Source of the DNA: Burkholderiales bacterium
GTDB taxonomy: Bacteria; Pseudomonadota; Gammaproteobacteria; Burkholderiales; Burkholderiaceae_C
NCBI GenBank assembly: GCA_016223165.1
Contig: JACRPO010000007.1
Coordinates: forward strand, 620,001 to 684,000
DNA length: 64,000 nucleotides
Direction of reading: 5' to 3'
Positions 23,715 through 32,517 of this stretch are shown one piece after another. A model generated the notes under the pieces. It worked only from the letters and a program-made list of their open reading frames with translations, did no database searches and was not told the DNA's origin. Both the position numbers and the translations under genes were made by a program. Within the stretch, counting starts at the first letter, position 1. Each line of letters begins with the position of its first letter.

Positions 23715-25616
23715 TCAGAGCGCCAGGTCGGTCCGCGGCGCGACGCGGTTGAGCACCGCGACCAGCTCGGCCAGCGCGACCGGCTTCTCGAGCATGCTGC
23801 ACTGTGGCGGCAGGATGATGCTGCGCGCGCCGACCCGGCCGGTGAGGATGACGGCCGGCACCTGCGTCTCCCACTCCTGGCGCAGCTCGGCGAGCGCGGC
23901 GCGCCCGTCGGGCTGGTCGGCGCCGAGGTCGAGGTCGAAGATCAGCACATCCGGGAAGCGCTCCTGCGCATCGAGCATGCGCTTCAGGCGGCCGAGCGAC
24001 TCGGCCTCGACGACGGTGGCCCCGACGCTCTCGAGCGCGGCGCGCAGCGCCAGGCGCGGCGCATCCTCGTCGTCGAGCAGCGCGAGCAGCCAGCCGTCCA
24101 GGCGCGCCGTCACCGGCACGCCGGTCACCGTGCGCGGCATCGGCGCCTCGCGCATCAGCAGGCGTGGCAGGCAGACGCGAAAGCGCGTGCCGTTGCCGAG
24201 CCGGCTCTTCACCGGCGCCAGCGTGAGGCCGAGCTGCGCCACCAGGCCCTTGACGATGGCCAGGCCCAGGCCCCGCCCGGCGCGCGAGGCCTCGGCCGCC
24301 TGGGCCAGCTGCACGTAGGGCTGGAAGACGGCCTCCAGCTTGTCGGCCGGGATGCCACGGCCGTTGTCGACGACGTCGATGGCGCAGCCGCCGCGGTGTG
24401 GCCGCACGGCCAGCACGACGCGCGCCGGCCCTTCGATGGGAACGCCGACGCTGTAGCGCACGGCATTGCCGGCGAGGTTCTGCACCAGGCGCGTGATCTG
24501 GCTGCGGTCCACCCACACCCAGGTCGGCCGGCCGTGCACCGACAAGCGCAGGCGGCTCTTCGGGTAAGCCGGCTGCAGGCCGCCGGCGACGCGCTCGAGC
24601 ACCTCGCGCAGGTTCACCAGTTCCGGGTGCGAGACGAGCATGCCGTGCTCGATGGCGCTGAACTCGCTGAACTGGTCGAGCATGCCGACGGCGTCGTCAG
24701 CGGCCTGCACCTGCTGTTTGAGCAGGCGCCGTGCCGTCGGGTCGAGGTCGGGGCGCGCCCGCAGCGCCTCGGCATAGAGGCGCACGGCCTGCAGCGGCTG
24801 GCGCAGGTCGTGGCTGATGCTGGCGAGCAGCCGCGTGCGCGCCCGCTCCACGCCCTGCAACTGCTCGCCGCGCGCATCCAGGTCGCGGATCAGCATGTCG
24901 CGTTCCTCGAGCGCCGCGAACAGGCGCCGGTCGCTGGCGCGGATGTGCCGGCTGTCGATCCAGACGAACATCGCCACCAGCACGACGGCGGCGATCCACA
25001 GCGTCGGGAAGCCCGACAGCAGTGCATCCCACGCCGCCACCGCCAGCGCCGTGCCCAGCAGCAGCGCCAGGCCGCCGCCCGCGCGCACCTGCCAGCCGAG
25101 ACTGGCCACGCCCACCAGGCACAGCATGGCCACCGCCGGCGAGGGCCCGCCGGCGGCGGCATACACCGAGCCGAGCGCCAGCCCGGTGAGCGCCGCCAGC
25201 ACATCGGGATTGCGCCGGCGCTGCGCCAGCCCCGCCAGCAACAGCACGCACAGCAACGCCCAGCCCCAGGCCACGGTCGCCGCCGTCAGCCAGCGAGACA
25301 GCTCCGGTTGCGCCAGCCAGCGGCGCAGCTGCAGCAGGCCGCCGGAGTCGTAGGGCAACAACCACTCGAAGAGCGTCTGCGCCGCCAGCGCCAGCACGCC
25401 CAGGCCGACGAAGGCGAGGCCGAGCCGGCGCCGCCGCAGCGGCAACTGCTCGGCGATCTGCGTCGCGACGTCCGAAGCGGTACTGGCTGCCGAAGGCTGC
25501 GTGACCGGTCCCTCGCGGCCGAGGTCGGGGCCGCGGCCGGCACGGCCAGAGGCGGCGGTCGCGCCGGCAGTGGCGCCGGCCGTCTTCACCCGCCAGCGGC
25601 CGCGCTCACTCGACAT
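23715..25616 (-). CDS. membrane-bound hybrid sensor histidine kinase
   Basis: The 633-residue protein has about six membrane segments (roughly 66-220) without a periplasmic sensor domain. A HisKA domain with His269 (SISHDLRQPLQAVRL) and a HATPase domain (NLAGNAVRYS, DNGRGIP, GRGLGLAIVKGL) follow. A C-terminal receiver has LLDDEDAPR, phospho-acceptor Asp in FDLDLG, LTGR and EKPV. ATG 25616 overlaps the preceding response-regulator gene by 11 bp, so the two are translated together. Multi-helix input suggests a membrane-associated signal, for example quinone state; that is inference. The first 45 residues are Ala/Gly rich and may be dispensable. Confidence 0.88.
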   Translation of the reverse strand: MSSERGRWRVKTAGATAGATAASGRAGRGPDLGREGPVTQPSAASTASDVATQIAEQLPLRRRRLGLAFVGLGVLALAAQTLFEWLLPYDSGGLLQLRRWLAQPELSRWLTAATVAWGWALLCVLLLAGLAQRRRNPDVLAALTGLALGSVYAAAGGPSPAVAMLCLVGVASLGWQVRAGGGLALLLGTALAVAAWDALLSGFPTLWIAAVVLVAMFVWIDSRHIRASDRRLFAALEERDMLIRDLDARGEQLQGVERARTRLLASISHDLRQPLQAVRLYAEALRARPDLDPTARRLLKQQVQAADDAVGMLDQFSEFSAIEHGMLVSHPELVNLREVLERVAGGLQPAYPKSRLRLSVHGRPTWVWVDRSQITRLVQNLAGNAVRYSVGVPIEGPARVVLAVRPHRGGCAIDVVDNGRGIPADKLEAVFQPYVQLAQAAEASRAGRGLGLAIVKGLVAQLGLTLAPVKSRLGNGTRFRVCLPRLLMREAPMPRTVTGVPVTARLDGWLLALLDDEDAPRLALRAALESVGATVVEAESLGRLKRMLDAQERFPDVLIFDLDLGADQPDGRAALAELRQEWETQVPAVILTGRVGARSIILPPQCSMLEKPVALAELVAVLNRVAPRTDLAL

Positions 25617-26313
25617 CGCCGGGCGCCGACGCCGCGCGCAGCGAAGGCACGCGATAGCCGCGCTGGCTCAGCAACACGAGCAGCTTCGTGCGGTTGGGCG
25701 CGCCCAGGGCCTGCAGCGTCGCGGTGACGTGCTTCTTCACCACCACCTCCGAGCGGTCGAGCAGGCGCGCGATCTCCTTGTTGCGCAGGCCCTGGACCAC
25801 GTAGCCGAGCACCTCGATCTGGCGCTCGGTGAGGCCGAGCGCCGAGAGCTCCGAGAGCTCGCGCCCGTTGCCCTCCGGCGCGGCGGCCATGCCGCCGGAA
25901 ACCGACTGCGGCAGGTGGATGCGGTGCTCGGCGAGCACGCGCGTCAGCGCCTCGCGCAGCTCGCTCGGCGCCGCCGCCTTGGAGATGAAGCCCATGGCGC
26001 CGGCGTCCAGCGCCGCCAGCACGGTGTCACGGTCGTCCTGCGCCGAGAGGATGACCACGGGCACGTACGGGAACTCCTCGCGCAGCCGGCGCAGCCCGGC
26101 CATGCCGTGCACGTCTGAGAGTGTCAGGTCGAGCAGCACGAGGTCGAAGCGGCCGGCGGTGGTCAGCACCTGCACGGTCTCGGCCAGCGACCCGGCCAGG
26201 TGCACGCGCAACTGCGGCAGCGCCTCGGCGATCAGCAGCTGCAGACCATGGCGCACGAGGCCGTGGTCGTCGGCCAGCAGGATCGAGCCGTGGGGGTGGG
26301 CAGCGGAGGTCAT
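25606..26313 (-). CDS. NarL/FixJ-type response regulator
   Basis: The 235-residue protein has a receiver with acidic pair LLADDH (12-17), phospho-acceptor Asp62 in LLDLTL and Lys112 in FISKAAAP. The C-terminal LuxR helix-turn-helix includes LGLTERQIEVLGYVVQGLRNK and SEVVVKKHVTATLQALG. It is the likely partner of the overlapping hybrid kinase. It is divergent from an OmpA-like gene at 26582, which is a candidate target. ATG 26313 follows ggagg on the minus strand side (plus-strand cctcc is absent, so the site is weak). Confidence 0.87.
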   Translation of the reverse strand: MTSAAHPHGSILLADDHGLVRHGLQLLIAEALPQLRVHLAGSLAETVQVLTTAGRFDLVLLDLTLSDVHGMAGLRRLREEFPYVPVVILSAQDDRDTVLAALDAGAMGFISKAAAPSELREALTRVLAEHRIHLPQSVSGGMAAAPEGNGRELSELSALGLTERQIEVLGYVVQGLRNKEIARLLDRSEVVVKKHVTATLQALGAPNRTKLLVLLSQRGYRVPSLRAASAPGDVE

Positions 26314-26382
26314 GGCGGCTGGGCGGCACCGGTAGACGCCGGGTGGCGCCGCCGGGCAACCGTGGCAGGTGCGGGCGGCAAA

Positions 26383-26430
26383 GTATCACGCCGCGGGCGG
26401 TGCAGCAGCACCACATCGTGCGGGTGATAC
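26383..26430. promoter_or_regulatory. spaced inverted repeat in divergent promoter region
   Basis: gtatcac (26383-26389) and gtgatac (26424-26430) form a perfect 7-bp inverted repeat 34 bp apart in the 268-bp region between the response regulator and the OmpA-like gene. It may be a binding site for the regulator. No other clear signal was identified in the region. Confidence 0.3.
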
Positions 26431-26581
26431 CTTGGTCTCCTCCCCCCAGGGCCGGCGCCATGGCCCAATGCACCCCAGTCGACCGGAGGTGAGACACCGT
26501 TTGGGGGACGACAACGTCAACCGGCTTGTCCTACCATCCGCTTCAGTCGCAACCGTTGACCTTTCACCATCGGAAGCCGCC

Positions 26582-27250
26582 ATGAACCGCATCGCCACCA
26601 CCCGCCCTGCCCTGCACTTCACGCAATTCCTGCGGGGCCTGCGCGTGGCCCTGCGCCCGGTCAATGTCGTCGGCCTGGTGTGCCTGGGCAGCGTGGCCGC
26701 GGCGCTGGTGGCCGCGCCGGCCTTCGCGCAGGAGCGCGTGCTGCGCGAGGGTCAGGTCAACGAGCGGACGTTGATCGACGCGTTGACCCCGCCGCAGGCC
26801 GCCTCGGCACCCGAAGACGGCGTGCGCACGCGCAGCTTCCGTCCGGCCGTTCGCCCCGCGGCGACCGCCGGCGCCACGGCCGCCGCCGGCGCCGCCGCCG
26901 GCCAGGCCGGGCGCGCCTCGATCCTCGTCACCTTCGTCACCGACAAGGCCGACCTCACGTCGCCGGCGCGCGGCGCGCTCGACGTGCTCGCCGCAGCGAT
27001 GAAGTCCGACCGCCTGGCCGGCGTGCGCTTCACGATCGAGGGCCACGCCGACCCGCGCGGCAACGAAGACCACAACATGAAGCTCTCGCAGGCGCGTGCC
27101 GAGTCGGTGCGGGCCTACCTCATCAGCAAGCACGGGCTGGACGCGAGCCGCGTCGACGCGGTCGGCAAGGGCTCCAGCAACCTGATGAACAAGACCAACG
27201 TCGCTGCGCCGGAAAACCGCCGCGTGACGATCGTCTCACAGGCGCAGTAG
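26582..27250 (+). CDS. OmpA-family outer-membrane/peptidoglycan-associated protein
   Basis: The 222-residue protein has a long n-region and signal peptide ending AAPAFAQ, a short linker with Ala/Thr/Gly repeats, and an OmpA C-terminal domain. The domain shows ILVTFVTDKADLTSPAR, then FTIEGHADPRGNEDHNMKLS and AENRRVTI. The peptidoglycan-contact Asp and Arg are present (HADPRG, ENRRV). It is paralogous to the OmpA-like protein at 22212 and lacks a beta-barrel domain. ATG 26582 was chosen as the start of the signal peptide. It may be controlled by the divergent response regulator. Confidence 0.87.
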   Translation: MNRIATTRPALHFTQFLRGLRVALRPVNVVGLVCLGSVAAALVAAPAFAQERVLREGQVNERTLIDALTPPQAASAPEDGVRTRSFRPAVRPAATAGATAAAGAAAGQAGRASILVTFVTDKADLTSPARGALDVLAAAMKSDRLAGVRFTIEGHADPRGNEDHNMKLSQARAESVRAYLISKHGLDASRVDAVGKGSSNLMNKTNVAAPENRRVTIVSQAQ

Positions 27251-27318
27251 GCACGCCGCAGGCGCGCTGCCCGGTCGGGTGGCGCGCGCTGGCGAGCGCA
27301 CGCGCGGCCACGGGCCGC

Positions 27319-27876
27319 TCACTTGTGCGCGTCGAGGCACTTGAACACCTCCCTGAAGAACGAGGGGTGGTCCTGCCAGGTCTGGGCGCTGACCATGTTG
27401 CCGTCGCGCACGCAGCTCTGGGCGACGAAGGTGCCGCCACAGGCCTCGACCTCGGAGCGCACATGCTCGTAGCAGGTGAGGTTGCGGCCCTTGGCGAGGC
27501 CGGCGGCGGTGATGATCTGAATGCCGTGGCAGATGGAGAAGATCCACTTGTCATGGGCGTGGAATTCGCGCACCAGGGCCTTCAGCTTCGCATCGTTGCG
27601 CAGGTACTCCGGGGCGCGACCGCCGGCGAGCAGGATGGCTTCATAGTCGTCCGATCTGACGTCGGCGATGGCGATGTCGGCTTCACGCCGGTATCCGGGG
27701 CGCTCCACATAGGTGTCCCAGCCCGGTTCGAAGTCGTGCATCACGAGGTTGAGCAGACGCTTCGACGGTGCGGCCAGTACCGGAACCAGCCCGGCTTCCT
27801 GAAAGCGATGAACGGCGTAGAGCACTTCATAGCCTTCACCTCCGTCGCCGGTGACGATCAAGATCTTGCGGTCCAT
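27319..27876 (-). CDS. DJ-1/PfpI family protein
   Basis: The 185-residue protein has the DJ-1/PfpI fold. The nucleophile elbow FSICHGIQ carries Cys116-His117, the conserved acidic residue is Glu15, and AILLAGGRAPEYL is the usual pre-elbow strand. Members act as glyoxalases, chaperones or amidases. It has a strong ribosome site (gaggaga) before ATG 27876. It is the last gene of the long minus-strand catabolic unit and might detoxify a reactive aldehyde made in that pathway. That is inference. Confidence 0.85.
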   Translation of the reverse strand: MDRKILIVTGDGGEGYEVLYAVHRFQEAGLVPVLAAPSKRLLNLVMHDFEPGWDTYVERPGYRREADIAIADVRSDDYEAILLAGGRAPEYLRNDAKLKALVREFHAHDKWIFSICHGIQIITAAGLAKGRNLTCYEHVRSEVEACGGTFVAQSCVRDGNMVSAQTWQDHPSFFREVFKCLDAHK

Positions 27877-27913
27877 GGTTTCTCCTCGTCTTTCCCAGGG
27901 GCAGGTTCACGAA

Positions 27914-28957
27914 CTAGGCACATCGGCGCGAGCCGGCATCGCGATGCGCCGAAGACTGCGGCTTCGTCCCCGCCTTCGCGCCAAGGCGCAGGCGGAACGC
28001 CGCCACCGCCTGTGGATTGATGCAGTGAGGCGGAACGTCCCCGCGCAGCAGGTGTTCCACCGCCAGCACGACGCCAAGGCCCATGCGCAGCATGCTGTCT
28101 TCGGTAACGCCGGCCACATGAGGCGTGAGCAGCACCTGCTCCATCTGCCGGTAGGGGTGGTCGACGCGCAGTGGCTGGAGGTCGAAGACGTCGAGCGCCG
28201 CACCGGCCAGGTGGCCGCTGCGCAGCGCGTCGAGCAGGGCCGCTTCCTGCACGACCGGGCCGCGCGAGACGTTGACGAGGAACGCGCCCGTGCGCATGGC
28301 GGCGAGTTCGGCGGCACCGATCAACCCGCGCGTGTGCTCGGTCAGCGGGCAGGCCAGCACAACGAAGTCGCTGCGCGCGAGCAGATCGCGCAGGGCGACG
28401 TGTTCCACCGGCGGCGCTCCAGGGCGTGGCCCCGAACGCGAATGGGCCAGCACCCGCATCGCCAAGCCCGATGCGCAGATGCGCGCAACGGCCTGGCCGA
28501 CATGGCCATAGCCGACCAGGCCGACAGTGCGCCCCGGCAGCTCGAAGCCGAAGTCGGCCAGGGCCCGCGCCGCGGCCCAGCCGGCCGTGCCGGCGCCGAG
28601 CCGCGCCTGCGTCGCGCCGCGGCGGCGCGCCAGATGAAGCAGGCTCAGCAACACGTGCTCGGCGACGGTGTGCGCATTGGCTCCGGGCACGTTGGCCACG
28701 AGCACGCCCCGCGCGGTGGCGGCCTCGATGGGGATCATGTCGACGCCGGCGCCATGACGCACCGCCCCGACGAGAGCGGGCGCGGCGTCGAAGATGTCCT
28801 CGGGCAACGGGGCACGCACCACCACCACGGCGCAACCCGATGCGTCCCGGCGCAACGTGTCGGGCGAGGTGTCGGCCGCCACGCGCACCTCGCCGAGTGC
28901 CGCCAAGCGGGCCTGCACGGCCGGATGAATGGCCTGCGTCAGGAGGATGCTCGCCAT
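27914..28957 (-). CDS. D-isomer-specific 2-hydroxyacid dehydrogenase family protein
   Basis: The 347-residue protein has the NAD-binding motif VGLVGYGHVGQAVA (145-158), the catalytic arginine Arg232 in VNVSRGPVV and the catalytic His280 in LTPHVAG. The usual catalytic glutamate, found as TEP in PGDH-type enzymes, is Gln261 here (DVFDLQPL), aligned by a fixed 29-residue spacing from the arginine. Family members reduce 2-oxo acids or oxidise D-2-hydroxy acids. In the operon it could act on a 2-keto acid released by the dehydratase. The C-terminal tail beyond about residue 320 is basic and unusual. Confidence 0.87.
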   Translation of the reverse strand: MASILLTQAIHPAVQARLAALGEVRVAADTSPDTLRRDASGCAVVVVRAPLPEDIFDAAPALVGAVRHGAGVDMIPIEAATARGVLVANVPGANAHTVAEHVLLSLLHLARRRGATQARLGAGTAGWAAARALADFGFELPGRTVGLVGYGHVGQAVARICASGLAMRVLAHSRSGPRPGAPPVEHVALRDLLARSDFVVLACPLTEHTRGLIGAAELAAMRTGAFLVNVSRGPVVQEAALLDALRSGHLAGAALDVFDLQPLRVDHPYRQMEQVLLTPHVAGVTEDSMLRMGLGVVLAVEHLLRGDVPPHCINPQAVAAFRLRLGAKAGTKPQSSAHRDAGSRRCA

Positions 28958-28989
28958 GGACTCGGATCGGCTTGACTTGCGAGACTGCC

Positions 28990-29790
28990 TTAGGCCACTG
29001 CCTTCGCGACCCGCCTGCCCTTGGGCTTGACCCGGCCGTTGCGCGCCAACGGCGCGGCACGCTGCGCGCCCTCGGCCCGTGGCGCCGGCGCCGGCACGGC
29101 ACCGTGCCCCTCCGCGAAGAACATGCGGAAGTAGGCGTCGACGCCCTTGATGTGGCGGCGCAGGATCCTCTGCCCTGCCTCCACATCCTGCTCCACGATC
29201 GCACGGTACAGCTGAAGGTGCTGTGCATGCGAACGCTGGCTCTGCCTGCTCTCCTGGAAGTAGACCTCGCGCCGCTTGCGCGAGATCAGATAGAAGACAT
29301 TGATGAAGCGCAGCAGCACGTGGTTCTGCGTCGCGGCGACGATGGCCTTGTGGAACTCGGCATCCAGGTCGGCCAGCGTTTCGCCCCGCGCGATGGCGGC
29401 GGCGCTGTCCTGCAGGATCTGGTTCAGCCGCTCGAGGTCGGCCGGCGTGCGGCGCAGGCAGGCCAGCCGCATGGCCTCGCTTTCCAGCACGCTGCGCAGT
29501 TCGACCGACTGCACCACGTCGTCTTCGGACAGCGGCGTGTCGGTTTCGGTGAACAGCACCATCGCCTCGATGCTGCGCTCGGCCGCGAACGGGCGCAGGT
29601 ACACGCCCGACTTGGGCCGGCTCTCGATGATGCGCAGCGTGTCCAGCCGGATCAGCGCTTCGCGCACGGCGCTGCGGCTCATGCCGAACAGCGCCGCCAG
29701 GTCGCGCTCGGACGGCAGCTTGTCGCCCGGCAGGAACCCGCGCTCGCGGATCAGCTGCAGCAGCTTGGCGGTTTGCTCGAGGCTTTCCAT
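28990..29790 (-). CDS. FadR-subfamily GntR transcriptional regulator
   Basis: The 266-residue protein has an N-terminal winged helix (about 5-70; LPSERDLAALFGMSRSAVRE then ALIRLDTLRIIESRPKSGVY) and an FCD ligand-binding domain (about 95-220; ELRSVLESEAMRLACLRR, DLDAEFHKAIVAATQN). The FCD domain usually binds carboxylated metabolites through a metal. Its C terminus is a basic extension (VKPKGRRVAKAVA). It lies inside the catabolic unit. Two perfect TGGTCNGACCA palindromes at the divergent promoters match the TNGTNNNACNA pattern known for FadR proteins, so it is the obvious candidate local repressor. Confidence 0.9.
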   Translation of the reverse strand: MESLEQTAKLLQLIRERGFLPGDKLPSERDLAALFGMSRSAVREALIRLDTLRIIESRPKSGVYLRPFAAERSIEAMVLFTETDTPLSEDDVVQSVELRSVLESEAMRLACLRRTPADLERLNQILQDSAAAIARGETLADLDAEFHKAIVAATQNHVLLRFINVFYLISRKRREVYFQESRQSQRSHAQHLQLYRAIVEQDVEAGQRILRRHIKGVDAYFRMFFAEGHGAVPAPAPRAEGAQRAAPLARNGRVKPKGRRVAKAVA

Positions 29791-29822
29791 CGTTCGTGGT
29801 CGGTCCGTGCCGGCGCGGGGCG

Positions 29823-30989
29823 CTAGGTCCTTCGGTATCGCTCGACGAAATCGCTGCGGATGGTGATGCCCAGGCCGGGCCGCGATGGAATCTCCACCAT
29901 GCCGTCGCGCACCGGGAACTCTTCTTCCGCGAGGTCGTGGATCATCGGGTTGGCGCCCAGCGAGTATTCCAACAGATAGGCCGCAGGCGACGCCGCCGAG
30001 ACATGCAAGCCGGCCGCGAACGCCGGCGCGCCGGCCCACAGGTGCGGCGCCAGACGCAAGTTGGCCGCACTGGCCAGCGCCGAGATGCGCATCGCCTCGG
30101 TGATGCCGCCGCAGATGGCCAGGTCGGGCTGCAGGATGTCGGCCGCGCGCAGGTCGATCAGGTCGCGGAAGTCGAAGCGCGTGGACTCGCTCTCGCCGGC
30201 GGCGATCGGAATGACGGTGCCGCGGCGCACCTCGGCCTGGCCGCGCTTGTCGTCGGCGGCCACCGGCTCTTCGAACCATGCGACCCCGCAGTCGCGCACC
30301 AGCCGGCAGAACTGCCGCGCTTCCGACACCGTGAAGCTGCCGTGCGCGTCGCACATGATGTCGACGTCCGGGCCGAGCGCCGCGCGCGCGGCGATCACCC
30401 GCTCGGCCGATGCGGCCGGCGAGCCGTCGAACACACCCACGCGCATCTTCACGGCGCGAAAGCCGCCCTGGGCGAGGTAACCCTGGAGTTGCGCGCCGAT
30501 CTGGTCGGCCGGCGCCCAGCCGCCCGACGCGTAGGCGGGCATGTGCTCGGCCTTGCGGCCACCCAGCAGCTGCCACACCGGCACGTCGAGCGCCTTGCCG
30601 AGGATGTCCCACAACGCGATGTCGATGCCCGAAAGCGCGGAGATCGACACGCCACGCCGGCTCAGCGCCGGGAACACATGGCCGCGTGCCAGTGCGTAGT
30701 GCGCCCGTGTGCCGTTGTACAGGCGCTCCCAGATGCTGGTGATGGCGTGCGGGTCCTCGCCGACGAGCCGGGGCCCGAACTCGTGGTTGATGATGGCCAC
30801 CACGCCGTGGTAGTCGCCGAAGCTGCCGGCCGAGACCTTGGCTTCACCCCAGCCGGTGATGCCGGCATCGGTGTCCACGCGCACCAGCGCGGTGTCGAAC
30901 GTGGCCGAGCGCCCGAAATCGCTGACGTGCTGTTGCTCCGGCGCGATCGGCACCTGCAGCCAGGTGGCTTCGACACGGCTGATTTTCAT
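29823..30989 (-). CDS. mandelate racemase/muconate lactonizing family enzyme (sugar-acid dehydratase-like)
   Basis: The 388-residue enolase-superfamily protein keeps the mandelate-racemase subgroup layout. It has Lys181 in AVKMRVG (KxR), ligands Asp214 (CDAHGS), Glu240 (WFEEPV) and Glu266 (AAGES), and the Asp289/His316 dyad (LQPDL, APHLWAG). The subgroup consists mainly of acid-sugar dehydratases. The GMRVG and DAHG contexts do not allow a confident substrate. ATG 30989 starts exactly at the capping domain (MKISRVEATWLQV). It sits between the regulator gene and a VOC gene in the sugar regulon, which agrees with dehydration of an aldonate or lactone-derived acid. Confidence 0.88.
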   Translation of the reverse strand: MKISRVEATWLQVPIAPEQQHVSDFGRSATFDTALVRVDTDAGITGWGEAKVSAGSFGDYHGVVAIINHEFGPRLVGEDPHAITSIWERLYNGTRAHYALARGHVFPALSRRGVSISALSGIDIALWDILGKALDVPVWQLLGGRKAEHMPAYASGGWAPADQIGAQLQGYLAQGGFRAVKMRVGVFDGSPAASAERVIAARAALGPDVDIMCDAHGSFTVSEARQFCRLVRDCGVAWFEEPVAADDKRGQAEVRRGTVIPIAAGESESTRFDFRDLIDLRAADILQPDLAICGGITEAMRISALASAANLRLAPHLWAGAPAFAAGLHVSAASPAAYLLEYSLGANPMIHDLAEEEFPVRDGMVEIPSRPGLGITIRSDFVERYRRT

Positions 30990-31052
30990 CGGGGCCCGAT
31001 CGTGGCGTGCTTGTTGTCGTCGTGGACGGTGTGTCGGCCGCGTGTCGCGCAC

Positions 31053-31553
31053 TCAGCGCGCGTGGCTCGCGAACTGCCGGTAGGGTTCGGGGTCGAACCA
31101 GCGTTCGCGCGCCTGGTACTGGCGTGCCGGCGGAATCCGCGGCACCGCCTCGGACTCGGCATTTGCATGAAAGGTCAGCTCCAGTTGCACGCCGTTGGGG
31201 TCGTGGATGAACAACTGCCACAGCGGTGTGCCCGGCACCAGGTTCTCGCGGTAGGGCAACCCGTACTTCTCGAAGCGGGCCCGGAACAAGTCGTAGCCCT
31301 GGCACGCGACCGAGACGTGGTCGATCGCACCGCTGCCGGTGCGCACCGAGCCGTCGGCCTCGCGCGCGGCGTCACCCGCGTAGATGTGCATGGTGGCGGC
31401 GGCGCCCGGTTGCGCTGGCGCGAGCCACGCGCCGGGAAAGCCGATCGGCGGGCGCTCGGCCACGATCATGCCCAGCACCTCGGTGTAGAAGCGCACCGTG
31501 GCGTCGAGGTCCACGGTGCGAATGGCGGTGTGGAACAGCTGGCCGAGCAGCAT
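31053..31553 (-). CDS. VOC/glyoxalase-family metalloprotein
   Basis: The 166-residue protein has two beta-alpha-beta-beta-beta modules. Likely metal ligands are His8 (LFHTAIRTVDL), a histidine in IDHVSVAC and a glutamate in VQLELTFH. VOC members include glyoxalases, epimerases and ring-cleaving dioxygenases. A role as an epimerase or isomerase of a 2-keto sugar acid is conceivable. ATG 31553 is 36 bp from the TIM-barrel gene stop, consistent with one operon. Confidence 0.83.
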   Translation of the reverse strand: MLLGQLFHTAIRTVDLDATVRFYTEVLGMIVAERPPIGFPGAWLAPAQPGAAATMHIYAGDAAREADGSVRTGSGAIDHVSVACQGYDLFRARFEKYGLPYRENLVPGTPLWQLFIHDPNGVQLELTFHANAESEAVPRIPPARQYQARERWFDPEPYRQFASHAR

Positions 31554-31589
31554 GGCGATCTCCGTGGTCGAGGCTTGAAACCCGCCGCC

Positions 31590-32480
31590 TCAGACGAGCG
31601 GCCGCAGGACCTCGACGGCCTTCGTGAACAGCCCCGTATAGAACTTGTCCGACAGCAGGTTGGAGCCGTGGTCGATGATGAACTTCATCTGCTCCGGGCT
31701 CACGTCCACGGGGTTGGTCTCGACCTGTTCGCCGTACGGACTGGCAGGCGTGCGGTCGACCGTGGCCACGAACTCCAGCGTCAGCGCGCCGCTGTAGCCG
31801 GTGCCCTTGATGGTCTGGACGATCGCCGGGAAATCCAGCGTGCCCATGCCCGGCGCGAAGCGGTTGTTGTCGGCGATGTGCACGTCGTAGATGCGGCCCT
31901 TGCATCGGCGGAAAGCTGCGTGGATGTCGCTCTCCTCGATGTTCATGTGGAACAGGTCCAGGCACACGCCGCAGTTCGGACCCACGGCATCGGCCAGCGC
32001 CAGCGCCTGGTCGGCGCGGTTGACGAGGTAGGTCTCGAACCGGTTCAACGGCTCGATGGCGATGCGGATGCCGGCCTTCTCGGCGTGCGCGTAGACCTCC
32101 TTGATGCCTTCGACCAGCCACTTCCACTCCTCGGCCGGCGTGCCGTCGGCGACCACCTTGCCCACGGTGGCGGGTACCAGCGAGACGATCTGGCCGTCGA
32201 GCTCCTTGGCAAGCGTCACCACGCGCTTCATGTAGTCGACCGTCTTCTCGCGCTGCGCGGGGTTCTTGGCGGCCAGGTTGCGCTCGCCCAGGGTCAGCGT
32301 GACCGAGCCCCAGCAGGTGCGGCCGTTCTCCTTCAGCAGCGCGCGCACCTCCCTGGTGTCGAACTGATCGGGTTCGCCCGAGATCTCCAGCGCATCCACG
32401 CCGGTCTCGCGCATGCGCTCGATCGTGCGCCTGATCGATTCGGGGCGCATCCAGTTGTGCGTGGCGATGGTCTGGGCCAT
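31590..32480 (-). CDS. AP-endonuclease-2-fold sugar isomerase/epimerase
   Basis: The 296-residue TIM barrel resembles hydroxypyruvate isomerase/IolE-type proteins. Candidate ligands are Glu in RIAIEPLNRF, Asp/His in CLDLFHMNIEE, His in YDVHIADNNR and Glu in LTLEFVAT. A good ribosome site (aggaaggag) precedes ATG 32480. It differs clearly from the second TIM barrel at 38457. Exact reaction unknown; aldose-ketose isomerisation, 3-epimerisation or dehydration of an inosose-like keto sugar are all possible in this family. Confidence 0.86.
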   Translation of the reverse strand: MAQTIATHNWMRPESIRRTIERMRETGVDALEISGEPDQFDTREVRALLKENGRTCWGSVTLTLGERNLAAKNPAQREKTVDYMKRVVTLAKELDGQIVSLVPATVGKVVADGTPAEEWKWLVEGIKEVYAHAEKAGIRIAIEPLNRFETYLVNRADQALALADAVGPNCGVCLDLFHMNIEESDIHAAFRRCKGRIYDVHIADNNRFAPGMGTLDFPAIVQTIKGTGYSGALTLEFVATVDRTPASPYGEQVETNPVDVSPEQMKFIIDHGSNLLSDKFYTGLFTKAVEVLRPLV

Positions 32481-32517
32481 GGGGGGCTCCTTCCTGAACG
32501 GGTTCGGTCGCAGGGGT

